64,000 bases of DNA. Origin: Myxococcales bacterium (GTDB lineage Bacteria > Myxococcota_A > Polyangia > Palsa-1104 > JAEUJZ01). Position 1 is the stretch's first letter, and the number at the start of each line of letters is the position of its first letter. Of this stretch, positions 1 to 8,254 are shown piece after piece. Both the position numbers and the translations under genes were made by a program. The notes beneath the pieces are model-generated. The model did not search any database. It saw only the letters and a list, made by a program, of their open reading frames with translations, and was not told the DNA's origin. Location of the stretch: positions 62,001-126,000 of the forward strand of contig JAEUKB010000098.1 in NCBI GenBank assembly GCA_016794365.1, given 5' to 3'.

Positions 1-1152
1 ATCGACAACTACGATACTGCGCTGCGGGTTCACTATCAGCTACGTGCGCACACGCGCCGCGCGTTTGCGGTCTATGAAGATGTTGTGACCGATAGCAGCG
101 ACGGTCCAGACTGTCTGCTCAGCTATGGATCGGTGTTCACAGAGCCGCATCAGCCGGACACCCGAAATCCGCTTTTGAAGGTGCGATCGTTTTTCCATTT
201 TCCACAGGAAGAGCTGTTTGTGAACTTGGATGTTCCGCGTAGTCGCAAGCCGTGGAGCCGCGTGGCCATCTGTCTGGATCTGGATGATGAGTGGCCGCGT
301 GATCCGGTTCCTACTGCCGATATGTTTCAGCTCTTTGCGGTGCCAGCAGAAAATCTCCGCAAGGAAAGCAGCGAGCCCATTCACTGTGATGGGACGCAAG
401 AAGCGTATCCGATTCGCTATCACAATCCGTCGCTGGGATACAGCTTACAGAGTACGCTCGGAGTCTATCGCATCGATCCAGAAGGAATGACTCCGCTAGA
501 GCCAGGCATCCTGCACAGCAGCGATTCCACGCTGGCTTATGAAGTCGAAGATCGCATCGATGATCTGTACAGCGGTCTGTTTCTGATCGTGCGTATGCCG
601 ACTGCGCTGCTCAATCCGGTTCGGCTGGTGCTGGAAGGACTGTGGCATCAGCCAGGATTTGCGCGCGAAGCGGTTGGAAAGCTGAAGATCACGCTTCCGA
701 ATCGCAATCAGGAAGGACTGCTGTTTCAGCCGCTTTCCGACGTAAAACCTCATGCAGAGACAGCGCTCGGACAAGACGCGATGGCGCTGCTACGGCTGCT
801 GGCGATGCGGATGAAGTCTGTGCTCGATACTCGTGAGCTTCATCAGCTCTTGGCTGTGCTGGGGACTGTGCAAAGCTCTCCGTTTCAAGATCTGCCGCAG
901 CGAGTCAAAGGTCTGTCCGTAGAGCTAGCGCCAGACAGCGCGATGCGCGGATCGGGACTTCGTCATGTCTACAAGATGACGATGGATCGCTTCGATCCTG
1001 ATGAAGAAGCGCTGGTGTGGACATTCCTTCAGCAAGTTCGCGAGCTGCTTGATAGCTGGAATTCTGATGCCACCGTTGAGCTGTCCGTGGATGCAGGTGG
1101 CAGTAAGTTTCGCATGCCGATTCATCCGACGGCAGGGAGTTCACTGCGATGA
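1..1152 (+). CDS. tssF: Type VI secretion baseplate protein TssF, C-terminal part (5' truncated by window)
   Basis: The reading frame is open from base 1, so the gene starts before the window; 383 C-terminal residues are visible against about 600 for the family. TssF (ImpG/VasA) builds the T6SS baseplate wedge in the cytoplasm together with TssG, TssE and TssK. The diagnostic stretch is FHFPQEELFVNLDVP followed by MFQLFAVPAENLRKESSEPI and EAYPIRYHNPSLG, which lines up with the family pattern 'FALPEKFLFFDL ... F.L.C.P..NLF...AEPI.LD....EY.V'. The sequence is clearly divergent from proteobacterial TssF. It overlaps the next gene by 4 bp (ATGA), indicating translational coupling in a T6SS operon. 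TssK was considered because of the neighbourhood but its C-terminal pattern does not fit. Confidence 0.85.
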   Translation: MDNYDTALRVHYQLRAHTRRAFAVYEDVVTDSSDGPDCLLSYGSVFTEPHQPDTRNPLLKVRSFFHFPQEELFVNLDVPRSRKPWSRVAICLDLDDEWPRDPVPTADMFQLFAVPAENLRKESSEPIHCDGTQEAYPIRYHNPSLGYSLQSTLGVYRIDPEGMTPLEPGILHSSDSTLAYEVEDRIDDLYSGLFLIVRMPTALLNPVRLVLEGLWHQPGFAREAVGKLKITLPNRNQEGLLFQPLSDVKPHAETALGQDAMALLRLLAMRMKSVLDTRELHQLLAVLGTVQSSPFQDLPQRVKGLSVELAPDSAMRGSGLRHVYKMTMDRFDPDEEALVWTFLQQVRELLDSWNSDATVELSVDAGGSKFRMPIHPTAGSSLR

Positions 1153-1826
1153 TGACCATTGAGCTATGGAATGTCATCGTCTCTGCGGGAACGGAAGTGC
1201 GTCGTCTGCTCGATCGCGCGCTTCCGCAGACCTATGTTGCGGCCACGGCGCAAGAAACCACGATGATGTTAAACGCAGGAACCGATGTGATCGGAATCCT
1301 GCGAACAGAGCTGCGCCGCTATCTGGATGATCTCAAAAATACGTTCCAGCGCATCCTTCCTGAAAAGGAAGCGGGCATGGTTCTGTATCCGCTGGTACTG
1401 CACTTTGACGAGATGGTTACGCGCAGACTCTCGACGGCAGAGCAGACACAGTGGCCGCTGCTACAAAAAGAGCTGTTCGATATGAACGATGGCGGTGATG
1501 TGTTCTTTGAGTTCGTGGAAGAGCGGCTCAAGAAAGCATCCAGTCCTCCGCTGGTCTTTACTGTCTTGTACTACTGTCTGAGCGACGGCTTCATTGGGAA
1601 GTTTGGCCAAGATCCAGCCAAAGCAGCAGCGTTTAAGAAGCGCCTGACCGAGCGAATTCCGCTTCCTGAGATGCCCGGAAAACAGAGGCGAAAGCGTCGC
1701 AAAGGAGACGATGAGGACTCCGTTCCGCTGCCCGGAAAAGTCATGCATCCAGCGCTGTATTACCTGGCCACTTCAGGAGTGCTCCTGCTTCTGTTTTGGC
1801 TGATGGTCTCGCTGACCAATCTCTAG
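1149..1826 (+). CDS. tssL: Type VI secretion membrane-complex protein TssL (DotU family)
   Basis: A 225-residue protein of the DotU/TssL family, which with TssM and TssJ forms the trans-envelope complex that docks the T6SS baseplate at the inner membrane. The N-terminal 165 residues are the cytoplasmic helical hook domain (for example LVLHFDEMVTRRL and WPLLQKELFDMNDGGDVFFE, typical of DotU). A basic linker (KQRRKRRKGDD) leads to a single C-terminal transmembrane segment at about residues 201-222 (LYYLATSGVLLLLFWLMVSL), the tail-anchored topology expected for TssL. No peptidoglycan-binding OmpA extension follows the membrane segment. The start overlaps the tssF stop; the next gene follows after 21 bp with its own ribosome site. 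Confidence 0.88.
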   Translation: MMTIELWNVIVSAGTEVRRLLDRALPQTYVAATAQETTMMLNAGTDVIGILRTELRRYLDDLKNTFQRILPEKEAGMVLYPLVLHFDEMVTRRLSTAEQTQWPLLQKELFDMNDGGDVFFEFVEERLKKASSPPLVFTVLYYCLSDGFIGKFGQDPAKAAAFKKRLTERIPLPEMPGKQRRKRRKGDDEDSVPLPGKVMHPALYYLATSGVLLLLFWLMVSLTNL

Positions 1827-1847
1827 CCGCCTGAGGGGAGATCTCAC

Positions 1848-2294
1848 ATGTTCGAGCTAGACGAAGGCATAGAAGAGCTCGTGGATGCCGCAGGAGAGAT
1901 TGCGGAAGAAGAGCTTGAGGAAGCATTCGATGATGCAACCGAAGACTTCGATGCAGACAACCTGCTGTCGCACTGGAATCGCAAGCAGCAGACCGGCAGC
2001 GCAAAGCCGGGCAGCGCCAAATCCCGACATGTCCGCACCGGACCTACGATCAAAGAGCTGCTGACCAAGCTAGAGAGTCAGCTTCGGAATCAGTTTGGCG
2101 ATCACGCAGAGATTTTGGAGATTCCTCTTTCGCGGATTCACTCGACGCTGCGCGAGCTATTTCCACCAAGAAATCAACCCGGACCTACCGAAGACCAGCA
2201 CAAGCAGCTACAAAAAGATCTGCATCGGCAGCTCAACCAGCTAGAGGACATCATGGACTCGCTGGTGGTCTCTTCACCGATGGGGGCGAAGTAA
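1848..2294 (+). CDS. Unknown acidic protein encoded inside the T6SS operon
   Basis: A 148-residue soluble protein that I do not recognise. A GGGGAG ribosome site lies about 8 bp before the ATG. Residues 1-40 are extremely acidic and rich in EE/ED pairs (for example EIAEEELEEAFDDATEDFDAD), the middle is basic and low-complexity (GSAKPGSAKSRH), and the rest is predicted helical with a regular heptad feel (TIKELLTKLESQLRNQF; HKQLQKDLHRQLNQLEDIMD). It has no signal peptide or membrane segment. It sits between tssL and tssM with a 2 bp gap to tssM, so it should be co-translated with the membrane complex. An accessory or chaperone-like role for TssL/TssM is inference only. Confidence 0.75.
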   Translation: MFELDEGIEELVDAAGEIAEEELEEAFDDATEDFDADNLLSHWNRKQQTGSAKPGSAKSRHVRTGPTIKELLTKLESQLRNQFGDHAEILEIPLSRIHSTLRELFPPRNQPGPTEDQHKQLQKDLHRQLNQLEDIMDSLVVSSPMGAK

Positions 2295-2296
2295 GC

Positions 2297-5200
2297 GTGT
2301 TGGGAGTCTTCGCAGTCATAGAAGCCTCGCTGTTGCATGGGGCGTCGCACATTGAGCGTGGGGCTCCTTCTCTGCTCGACTTCAGCTTTGTACACCTACC
2401 AGTGTGGGTGTATTGGGCATTAGGAATCCTGGGCAGCTTGTCTGTGACAACGCTGCTTGCGGTCCTGTATCTACAGTATACCCGTCGCAAAGCAGACCTA
2501 AATGAGCGCTTCAAAGACAAAAAAGATGCGGTCGAAGCCACAGCGCTGCGCGACATCTGGAATCGCTTTCTGTCCGAGCTACCACGCAGTGCGCGCGCAG
2601 CGGTTCCGAACTATCCGTCGTTTCTACTCCTAGGTCCGGCCAGCGCAGGAAAGAGCCACTTGGTGCGCGCGCGCATCGACTGGCAAGAACAGACCGGACA
2701 GCTTGTCCCTAGCTACACCGCAGACCCGATGCTGCAGATTTACATCGGAAGTCGAGCGCTCGCGCTGGAGCTCTCTGCGCCACTCCTTATGTCCAATCAG
2801 GACGCGGCGCGCAACGCCATCAGCAAGCTGTTCGGAACGGCCTTTCATCATCGCAATCCGACGGTGATTGTCGTCCTGGACATTGCAGCCGTACTGCGAA
2901 CGGACCCCGATACGCTGGCCTATCAAGGACAGTCAATTCGCGCCAAGCTGAACCTGCTATCCAAAGCGCTGCGCTCTCCGATTGAGACACGGCTTGTGCT
3001 GACTCACATGGAGCAGCTCGAAGGTTATTCAGCGTTTGCTAAGTACCTGAATCATGAACGGATTCCGCTAGAGCTTCCGTTACACCTTGTAACGAATCGC
3101 GAAGGCGGAATGTCAGAGCTGCTGCGTTCCTACGAACAGTATCTTCCGCACGCACTCGTGACCGTCAACGCGGACCAGTTCCGGGGAATCATCAAGTTCC
3201 TGCACGCAGCGCCGCGAACCTTGCAGCTTCTGGAGCCATTCCTTCAGCCGCTGGTGCAGGCCAACGCGGCGTATCACACACCGCATCTTGAGCGGCTGTA
3301 CTTTCATGCTGCCGCCAAAGACGAGCCGCTTGGCAATCCGTTTCATCTAACGCGCCGGTCCGAGTCTGGCCGAGGTCCGCGTCCGATCATCTCGCTGGCT
3401 TGGTGGCGCGGACGGACTCACCTTGCAGTCTGCGCAGGTGTCGCTGCGACCCTGTTTTTGATCCTGCTGTCTCTGGTGATTCGTCACGGTCGTAAGGTTC
3501 ATAAGTCGGAAGACGCTGTCGAACAGTTTGAACAGGCCGTTGAGCGAGCAAGGAACTCTCTCAATCCTTCTACAGAGTCGGCAGCCGTTCGCGCAGCAGA
3601 GCAGTCATCCAGTCAGCAGATCGGTGCGCTCAGCAGTGCGGATGAAAAGTGGACGCTCTATCGGATCCTGTATCAGGACAACAAAGAAGAGACGCGCGTT
3701 CACCACATCGAAACGATCCGCAAAGGATACCTGCTGCCGCTGTTAGAAAAGGCTGCGAAGCTTCATCAGCGCGACAAGCTGATCTACACGCTGGCGGTCT
3801 TGTATGCGACAAAGGACAACTCGCTGGGCGGTCTGGTCTTGACGCAGCCTGGTGAGTTTGCATCGACGATCGGGGTTCCAGAGAGCGTCATCCGCGACTA
3901 CCTAAACTACAGTGAGGAGCCCTGGCAAGGGAGTCCCACAGTCCTAAGCACCGTGCGCAGCGGAATCCGCAGAGAGCGCAGTGATCTTGTCACAGAGCCC
4001 GGTCTGTGGGCGCGCTACTTTGATGTGCTGGAAAAGGCGATTCCGCAGCAGAAGATCTCAGCGGAAGAGCTCAAGCTGCTGCGCGAAGGAGCCGAGCCGC
4101 TGCTCAATACCATTGATGCAGTACACTCTGGACTGACGCTTTCGCGGGTCTTCCGCATGCTGTCCGAAGAAGCACCGCTTGGTGATCTGGTTCGGCAGCT
4201 CTCCCTCGAAGATCCAACCCTTGCGCCGCCCCCTTGGCTGCGCGATCAAGCAGCGCCCATGCGCTCTGTGCTCAAGCTGGTTCACGACACCACGGCAGAT
4301 CAGGTACGCAGCGGCAAGCTCAATCTGTATCAGGTCTTGCAGCTCCTTACCGATGTCCATTCCCGTCGAGATGGCGCACAAGAAACCTATTCCTTTGAGC
4401 TGCAAGGACATACCTATCAGTTCAGTGGTCGCGAGTTTTTGAACCTGCTGATGCGAAGTCGCAATCAGCTGGTTGTAAACTCTCTGTTTGAGCGTCGTCC
4501 GACTTCTAGCACTCGCTCATCGGGCTCCTCTGACCTGGAACGACTGTCACGCCGGATGGTCAAAAAGTGTCTGAAGAAGTGCAATCGGATGTGCGATGCA
4601 GAGTGTACGATTCCTGATATGAAGCGCTACTCTGAGCTGCTGCGCAAGCAACAGAACGGAGAGCATGCAGAGGAAGCCAAAGAAGAGTCCTCCAAGCATC
4701 ACAGCCGTCGCAGACATCGTCGCTCACATGGACAAGAGCTGGACTCCCAAGTCTCTCTGTCTCCGCGACTGGCCACGCTGGTCGGTGAAAAAGGATCGCT
4801 GAGCGCAGCGTTTGCGGGCTCCTATAACAAGGCCAGCTTTGATCGCGACATTCGGCCTGTACTGCTCAAGCTAGACAAAGCGCTGGAAGCGACCCCAGAG
4901 CTGACCAGTGAAGAGCGCGAGCTGCTGGTCCGTTACGTCACAAATGAAGCGCGAAGCTATGCACGCAGATACTGTGAAGCCCTGCTTGCGCAGCATCGCA
5001 GCTATGTGTTTCCGGGAATGGGACTCAGTTCCACTCACGCAGAGCTGGTATCCGCAGTCCTTCCGGGTGGCTCACTCAGCAATCACCTAAAGACCATCGC
5101 AGACAACGCACAGCTTGGCGACCTAAATGCAACGTATTTGCGTCCGCTTGGAGAGTGCATCGTGCTGTTTGCGCCGCTGGTGAAGCTGATGACGCCCGGA

Positions 5201-6193
5201 AAGGAAGGCGGCTATCCAGGTCTGAAGCCCTACGCAGAGATCTTATCTGGCATCGTAAAAGAGCTTGATAGTGGCAAGCCCGCAGCGATTCCTGAAGACG
5301 GAAAGACCCTCGCGCTGGGAGACATGCTCTCGCCGCTGGGACGGCTCGCACTTCAGTCTCTGCAAGAAAATCCTGCGGCCCCTGACAAACAAGTTCAGCA
5401 GTTTCTGGATGCAACCGGACTTGCGGGTCCGCTGTCTGCACCGTTTGTAGCGCCCGTACATCGCGTGGTGCGGCTCGGACAGTCAGAGATCGAGCACACG
5501 CTGGCAGAGTACTGGCAAAGCGGAATGCGTCCTCAAGTCGAGCCGATGCTCGAAAAGTTTCCGTTCAATCGCATGGCCGAAGCAACTGTGGATCCGCGTG
5601 ATCTGGATCAGCTCAAGCCGGTTGAAGGTCCATTTTGGACGGCCTTTCGTAGCAAGTACGGACCCGTGGTTCTGGAACGAAGCGGCGACTTTGCAGCAAA
5701 GCGATTTCCGTCGGGAAGCGTCTCTCTTCCTGATGGAATGTTGCCTCTGATCAACCAGCTTGCGCGGGTATCACGGACCCTGTTTGGCAAAGATGGATCG
5801 CGCGTTCCGCTCGATCTGCGCGTCCGACCGCTTCCGCTGAACGCAACCGATGGAGAGATTCCGGGCACGCTGTCCTTTTTGGCCGCCGGAAAGTCCGTGG
5901 TGTACGGAGTCAACTCGGCACCGACGGCACGACCACTGCAAGTTGCTTGGTGGCAGGCCGATCCCGCATCCGTAGGTCTGGAATACAGCACAGCGGACTC
6001 TGGTCGCAAACAGACGCAGTCATTGGAAGTGGGTGAGATGTCTTGGGGCTTTTTCCGCTTGCTCAGCAGAGGCCAAACCAGCGAACCAAGGCTGATTACC
6101 TGGACCTTGCCCGGCGACGGAGGACGATCTCCCAGAGCTGTGAAGTTTGAGTTTGTCGAAGACCCTTGGGCGCTGCTCAAGGTACGACGGTAA
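2297..6193 (+). CDS. tssM: Type VI secretion membrane protein TssM (IcmF family)
   Basis: A 1298-residue IcmF/TssM protein, the core of the T6SS membrane channel. It starts at GTG two bases after the previous stop. One membrane segment is at about residues 34-61, followed by a cytoplasmic NTPase-like domain with an intact Walker A (GPASAGKS, 113-120) and VIVVLD strand, then a second membrane segment at about 374-394, and a roughly 900-residue periplasmic region ending in the beta-rich C-terminal domain (VAWWQADPASVGL). An unusual insert at about 750-815 holds four cysteines spaced C-x3-C-x3-C-x3-C (C758, C762, C766, C770), then a Lys/Glu-rich helix and a His/Arg-rich run. Many family members have lost Walker A, so its retention suggests real nucleotide binding. 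tssJ follows directly. Confidence 0.9.
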   Translation: MLGVFAVIEASLLHGASHIERGAPSLLDFSFVHLPVWVYWALGILGSLSVTTLLAVLYLQYTRRKADLNERFKDKKDAVEATALRDIWNRFLSELPRSARAAVPNYPSFLLLGPASAGKSHLVRARIDWQEQTGQLVPSYTADPMLQIYIGSRALALELSAPLLMSNQDAARNAISKLFGTAFHHRNPTVIVVLDIAAVLRTDPDTLAYQGQSIRAKLNLLSKALRSPIETRLVLTHMEQLEGYSAFAKYLNHERIPLELPLHLVTNREGGMSELLRSYEQYLPHALVTVNADQFRGIIKFLHAAPRTLQLLEPFLQPLVQANAAYHTPHLERLYFHAAAKDEPLGNPFHLTRRSESGRGPRPIISLAWWRGRTHLAVCAGVAATLFLILLSLVIRHGRKVHKSEDAVEQFEQAVERARNSLNPSTESAAVRAAEQSSSQQIGALSSADEKWTLYRILYQDNKEETRVHHIETIRKGYLLPLLEKAAKLHQRDKLIYTLAVLYATKDNSLGGLVLTQPGEFASTIGVPESVIRDYLNYSEEPWQGSPTVLSTVRSGIRRERSDLVTEPGLWARYFDVLEKAIPQQKISAEELKLLREGAEPLLNTIDAVHSGLTLSRVFRMLSEEAPLGDLVRQLSLEDPTLAPPPWLRDQAAPMRSVLKLVHDTTADQVRSGKLNLYQVLQLLTDVHSRRDGAQETYSFELQGHTYQFSGREFLNLLMRSRNQLVVNSLFERRPTSSTRSSGSSDLERLSRRMVKKCLKKCNRMCDAECTIPDMKRYSELLRKQQNGEHAEEAKEESSKHHSRRRHRRSHGQELDSQVSLSPRLATLVGEKGSLSAAFAGSYNKASFDRDIRPVLLKLDKALEATPELTSEERELLVRYVTNEARSYARRYCEALLAQHRSYVFPGMGLSSTHAELVSAVLPGGSLSNHLKTIADNAQLGDLNATYLRPLGECIVLFAPLVKLMTPGKEGGYPGLKPYAEILSGIVKELDSGKPAAIPEDGKTLALGDMLSPLGRLALQSLQENPAAPDKQVQQFLDATGLAGPLSAPFVAPVHRVVRLGQSEIEHTLAEYWQSGMRPQVEPMLEKFPFNRMAEATVDPRDLDQLKPVEGPFWTAFRSKYGPVVLERSGDFAAKRFPSGSVSLPDGMLPLINQLARVSRTLFGKDGSRVPLDLRVRPLPLNATDGEIPGTLSFLAAGKSVVYGVNSAPTARPLQVAWWQADPASVGLEYSTADSGRKQTQSLEVGEMSWGFFRLLSRGQTSEPRLITWTLPGDGGRSPRAVKFEFVEDPWALLKVRR

Positions 6194-6207
6194 GGAGTCC
6201 CTTTCGC

Positions 6208-6657
6208 ATGAGCCGGATGATTCCTTCCATCTCTCTGTTTGCGCTGCTCTCTACGATTTCTGGCTGTCTGCCAGGCTATCTGCGCATGGACATTCGCGCA
6301 CCGAAAGGACTCAACGACAGCACGCCACTACACTTTTTGGTCCGCGAAGTAGACACCCAGCAGTATCGAACAGAGTCCTATGACTCCGTGGCTATGCTCG
6401 TCGCCCAGCGAGATGCCAGCGTACTGCGCGCCAAGGTTTTGTACGCCAAGAACAAGTCGATCACAGAGCGGATGTGGATCAAGACCCCGGGAAAGAAAGC
6501 GGTGGCCGTCTACTTCCTTTTTACGCGACCTCAAGGGCCCTGGAAGATGCTGTTCGAGCCTTCCATTCCCTACACCACCACCATCGAGCTTGATACCCAC
6601 AGCATCAAGCCCAAGAGTCAAGGCGATCTTACGACATCGGAAGCACCAGGCGGATAA
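6208..6657 (+). CDS. tssJ: Type VI secretion outer-membrane lipoprotein TssJ
   Basis: A 149-residue lipoprotein. The chosen ATG has AAGGAG 10 bp upstream; an earlier in-frame ATG at 6166 lies inside tssM and is rejected. The signal peptide (MSRMIPSISLFALLSTISGC) ends in a lipobox with Cys20. The mature part is beta-rich and small, as in TssJ, which sits in the outer-membrane inner leaflet and contacts the periplasmic end of TssM. The sequence (SITERMWIKTPGKKAVAVYFLF, FEPSIPYTTTIELD) fits the family only loosely, so the call leans on size, lipobox and the position directly after tssM. Confidence 0.75.
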   Translation: MSRMIPSISLFALLSTISGCLPGYLRMDIRAPKGLNDSTPLHFLVREVDTQQYRTESYDSVAMLVAQRDASVLRAKVLYAKNKSITERMWIKTPGKKAVAVYFLFTRPQGPWKMLFEPSIPYTTTIELDTHSIKPKSQGDLTTSEAPGG

Positions 6658-6662
6658 TCATC

Positions 6663-7316
6663 ATGAGCAGAGCACATCACGAATCAGATTCTGAATCAGA
6701 GCACGAGTCCAAGAAGTCTCCTGAGTCTACCAAGGAGGAAGTCACGGACTCCGCAGAGACAGCCCAGAAACGACAAACCAAACAGACCAAGAAACGGTCG
6801 TCGTTTGCCATCGTAGAAGACACGCTGGAATGGGTGATTTTCGCAAGCCGCTGGATTCAAGCGCCGCTCTATCTCGGCCTGATCTTGGGCTCTGTTCTGT
6901 ATACGTACAAGTTCCTGGTTGACCTGATGCATCTGTGGAAGGAAGTCAATCGCATGACCGAAGAGCTGGTCATGCTGGCCGTCCTGAACCTGGTTGACAT
7001 CACGATGGTCGCCAACTTGATCACGATGGTTGTGATCGGTGGATATGCCAGCTTTGTCAGTCGTCTTCCCGTCGAAAAACATGAAGATCGACCGGACTGG
7101 CTCCAGAAGGTCGATGCCGGAACGCTCAAGATCAAGCTGGTGGGATCGCTGGTTGGAATCTCAGGAATTCATCTGCTGAAAGCCTTCATCAACATCGATC
7201 ACAAGCCGCATGAGCACATTCCTTGGCAGATCGGAATTCATGTCACATTCCTTTTGTCTGCGCTGATGCTTGCCGCAACAGAGCGAGTCCTTCATCCTCC
7301 CCACAAGGGTCACTAA
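6663..7316 (+). CDS. YqhA/UPF0114 family inner-membrane protein
   Basis: A 217-residue protein with a charged 60-residue cytoplasmic N-terminal extension (Glu/Ser/Lys rich) and then a UPF0114 (YqhA) core with four predicted membrane segments: about 68-98, 112-134, 163-183 and 192-210. The family signature is clear in VDITMVANLITMVVIGGYA and SRLPVEKHEDRPDWL. YqhA-type proteins have no established biochemical function. The gene sits 5 bp after tssJ and 9 bp before the PAAR-like gene, so it is embedded in the T6SS operon; whether it serves secretion (for example ion flux or immunity) cannot be read from the sequence. The N-terminal extension is absent from short E. coli-type members. Confidence 0.85.
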   Translation: MSRAHHESDSESEHESKKSPESTKEEVTDSAETAQKRQTKQTKKRSSFAIVEDTLEWVIFASRWIQAPLYLGLILGSVLYTYKFLVDLMHLWKEVNRMTEELVMLAVLNLVDITMVANLITMVVIGGYASFVSRLPVEKHEDRPDWLQKVDAGTLKIKLVGSLVGISGIHLLKAFINIDHKPHEHIPWQIGIHVTFLLSALMLAATERVLHPPHKGH

Positions 7317-7325
7317 GGAGTCGTC

Positions 7326-7712
7326 ATGGGAGTTCAATGTTGTATGGGCGCCTCGATGATGTGTAGCTTCGGAGCGGCTCCGTCTACGCTGGTGGTCCTG
7401 CCCACCAACAAGGTGCTTGCGACCACTCCGGCTGCAAACATCATGGATCACAAGCCAATCGTGAACATTCCGCCGTTTGGGATGTGTATGTCGCCGTCCA
7501 ATCCGACGGTGGCAGCGGCCACTGCGGCGGCGTTGGGAGTCCTCACCCCGATGCCCTGTGTTCCTGTCACCAGCGCACCATGGATCGTGGGATCTCCGAC
7601 CATCTTGATTGGCAACATGCCGACGCTCGACAACAACTCCAAGCTGATGTGCAACTGGGGCGGAGTGATTCAGTTTGTCACGCCCGGTCAGTTCAAGGTC
7701 ATGACCAAGTAG
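7326..7712 (+). CDS. PAAR-like DUF4280 tip protein of the T6SS
   Basis: A 128-residue protein preceded by AAGGAG overlapping the stop of the upstream gene. It matches the DUF4280 PAAR-like family: an early MCSFGAAPSTLVVLP, then NIPPFGMCMSPSNP, TPMPCVPVTSAPW and a final LMCNWGGVIQF. PAAR-type proteins cap the VgrG spike at the T6SS tip and carry effectors. There is no C-terminal toxin extension, so this is a stand-alone tip. Cysteines (Cys5, Cys6, Cys13 and later pairs) could bind metal as in PAAR cones. It is the last gene of the operon; a hairpin terminator follows about 115 bp downstream. Confidence 0.85.
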   Translation: MGVQCCMGASMMCSFGAAPSTLVVLPTNKVLATTPAANIMDHKPIVNIPPFGMCMSPSNPTVAAATAAALGVLTPMPCVPVTSAPWIVGSPTILIGNMPTLDNNSKLMCNWGGVIQFVTPGQFKVMTK

Positions 7713-7829
7713 CGATCGCCCGCGAAGCACCTGCGGTTCAGCCATCTCTCCAGTCACTCCCACCGCCGCTCTGTTCGCACTCCCTTTTCATGCAGAGTCC
7801 CGATTCCGCTGAAGCCATACGGACACAGC

Positions 7830-7857
7830 CTATGAACGACTGTTCATAGCCATTTTT
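7830..7857 (+). terminator. Hairpin terminator after the T6SS operon
   Basis: CTATGAAC and GTTCATAG form a perfect 8 bp stem around the 4-base loop GACT (7830-7849), followed by a T-rich stretch (CCATTTTTCC). This is the expected form of an intrinsic terminator, although the stem is AT-rich and weak. Confidence 0.5.
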
Positions 7858-7893
7858 CCATGTTTCCGACGGAAATTGTCCTTCCTTTGACAC

Positions 7894-7909
7894 TGGCACA
7901 AGCGATGCA
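7894..7909 (+). promoter_or_regulatory. Candidate sigma-54 (-24/-12) promoter
   Basis: TGGCACAAGCGATGCA matches the sigma-54 consensus TGGCACG-N4-TTGCA closely, with the invariant GG and GC dinucleotides at the right spacing. The predicted transcription start is near 7920, about 18 bp before the AAGGAGG ribosome site of the gene at 7952. An enhancer-binding activator would be required; none is encoded nearby. Confidence 0.5.
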
Positions 7910-7951
7910 AAAGCACTGGTCAGAACCAAACAACACGGAAGGAGGCTTCCC

Positions 7952-8254
7952 ATGTTCGCTCAGAAACTGCTTGCCACGATCGGTCTTGCTGCCTCGCTCC
8001 TTTTGGGAACCGAGCTGGAGTCTTCAGCCCATCCGCGACGCGCTTCGGTTGTTGTGACGACTCCGGCTCCGGTCTATCGCGCTCCGGTTGTTGTGACGGC
8101 CCCGGCTCCGGTCTATCGCGCTCCGGTTGTTGTGATGGCTCCGGCTCCGGTCTATCGCGCTCCGGTTTCTCGTCGGAGAGTGGTGGTGGTGGCAGCGCCG
8201 CTGCCAGCTCCGCATCACGGCCACGGCCATCGTCATCATGGCCGCTGCTGGTAG
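7952..8254 (+). CDS. Small secreted protein with PAPVYRAP repeats
   Basis: A 100-residue protein with a perfect AAGGAGG ribosome site. It has a signal peptide (MFAQKLLATIGLAASLLLGTE, probable cleavage after SSA at about residue 27), then three 13-residue units of the form VVVT(A)PAPVYRAP, a basic patch (SRRRVVVVAAP) and a His-rich tail (HHGHGHRHHGRCW). Pro/Val/Tyr repeats of this type occur in small envelope proteins of many proteobacteria; the function is unknown. The His-rich tail could bind metal. It follows a candidate sigma-54 promoter, so it may be a regulated single-gene transcript. Confidence 0.75.
   Translation: MFAQKLLATIGLAASLLLGTELESSAHPRRASVVVTTPAPVYRAPVVVTAPAPVYRAPVVVMAPAPVYRAPVSRRRVVVVAAPLPAPHHGHGHRHHGRCW
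8046..8162 (+). repeat. Three tandem 39 bp coding repeats
   Basis: Three near-identical 39 bp units start at 8046, 8085 and 8124 (each opening CGGTTGTTGTGA) and encode the 13-residue VVV-PAPVYRAP repeats. Near-identity at the DNA level implies recent expansion by slippage or unequal recombination. Confidence 0.9.

Noticed and set aside
1..7712. Extracellular contractile injection system (phage-tail-like) instead of T6SS
   Set aside because: TssL, TssM with membrane segments and the TssJ-like lipoprotein form a T6SS membrane complex, which free injection systems lack.
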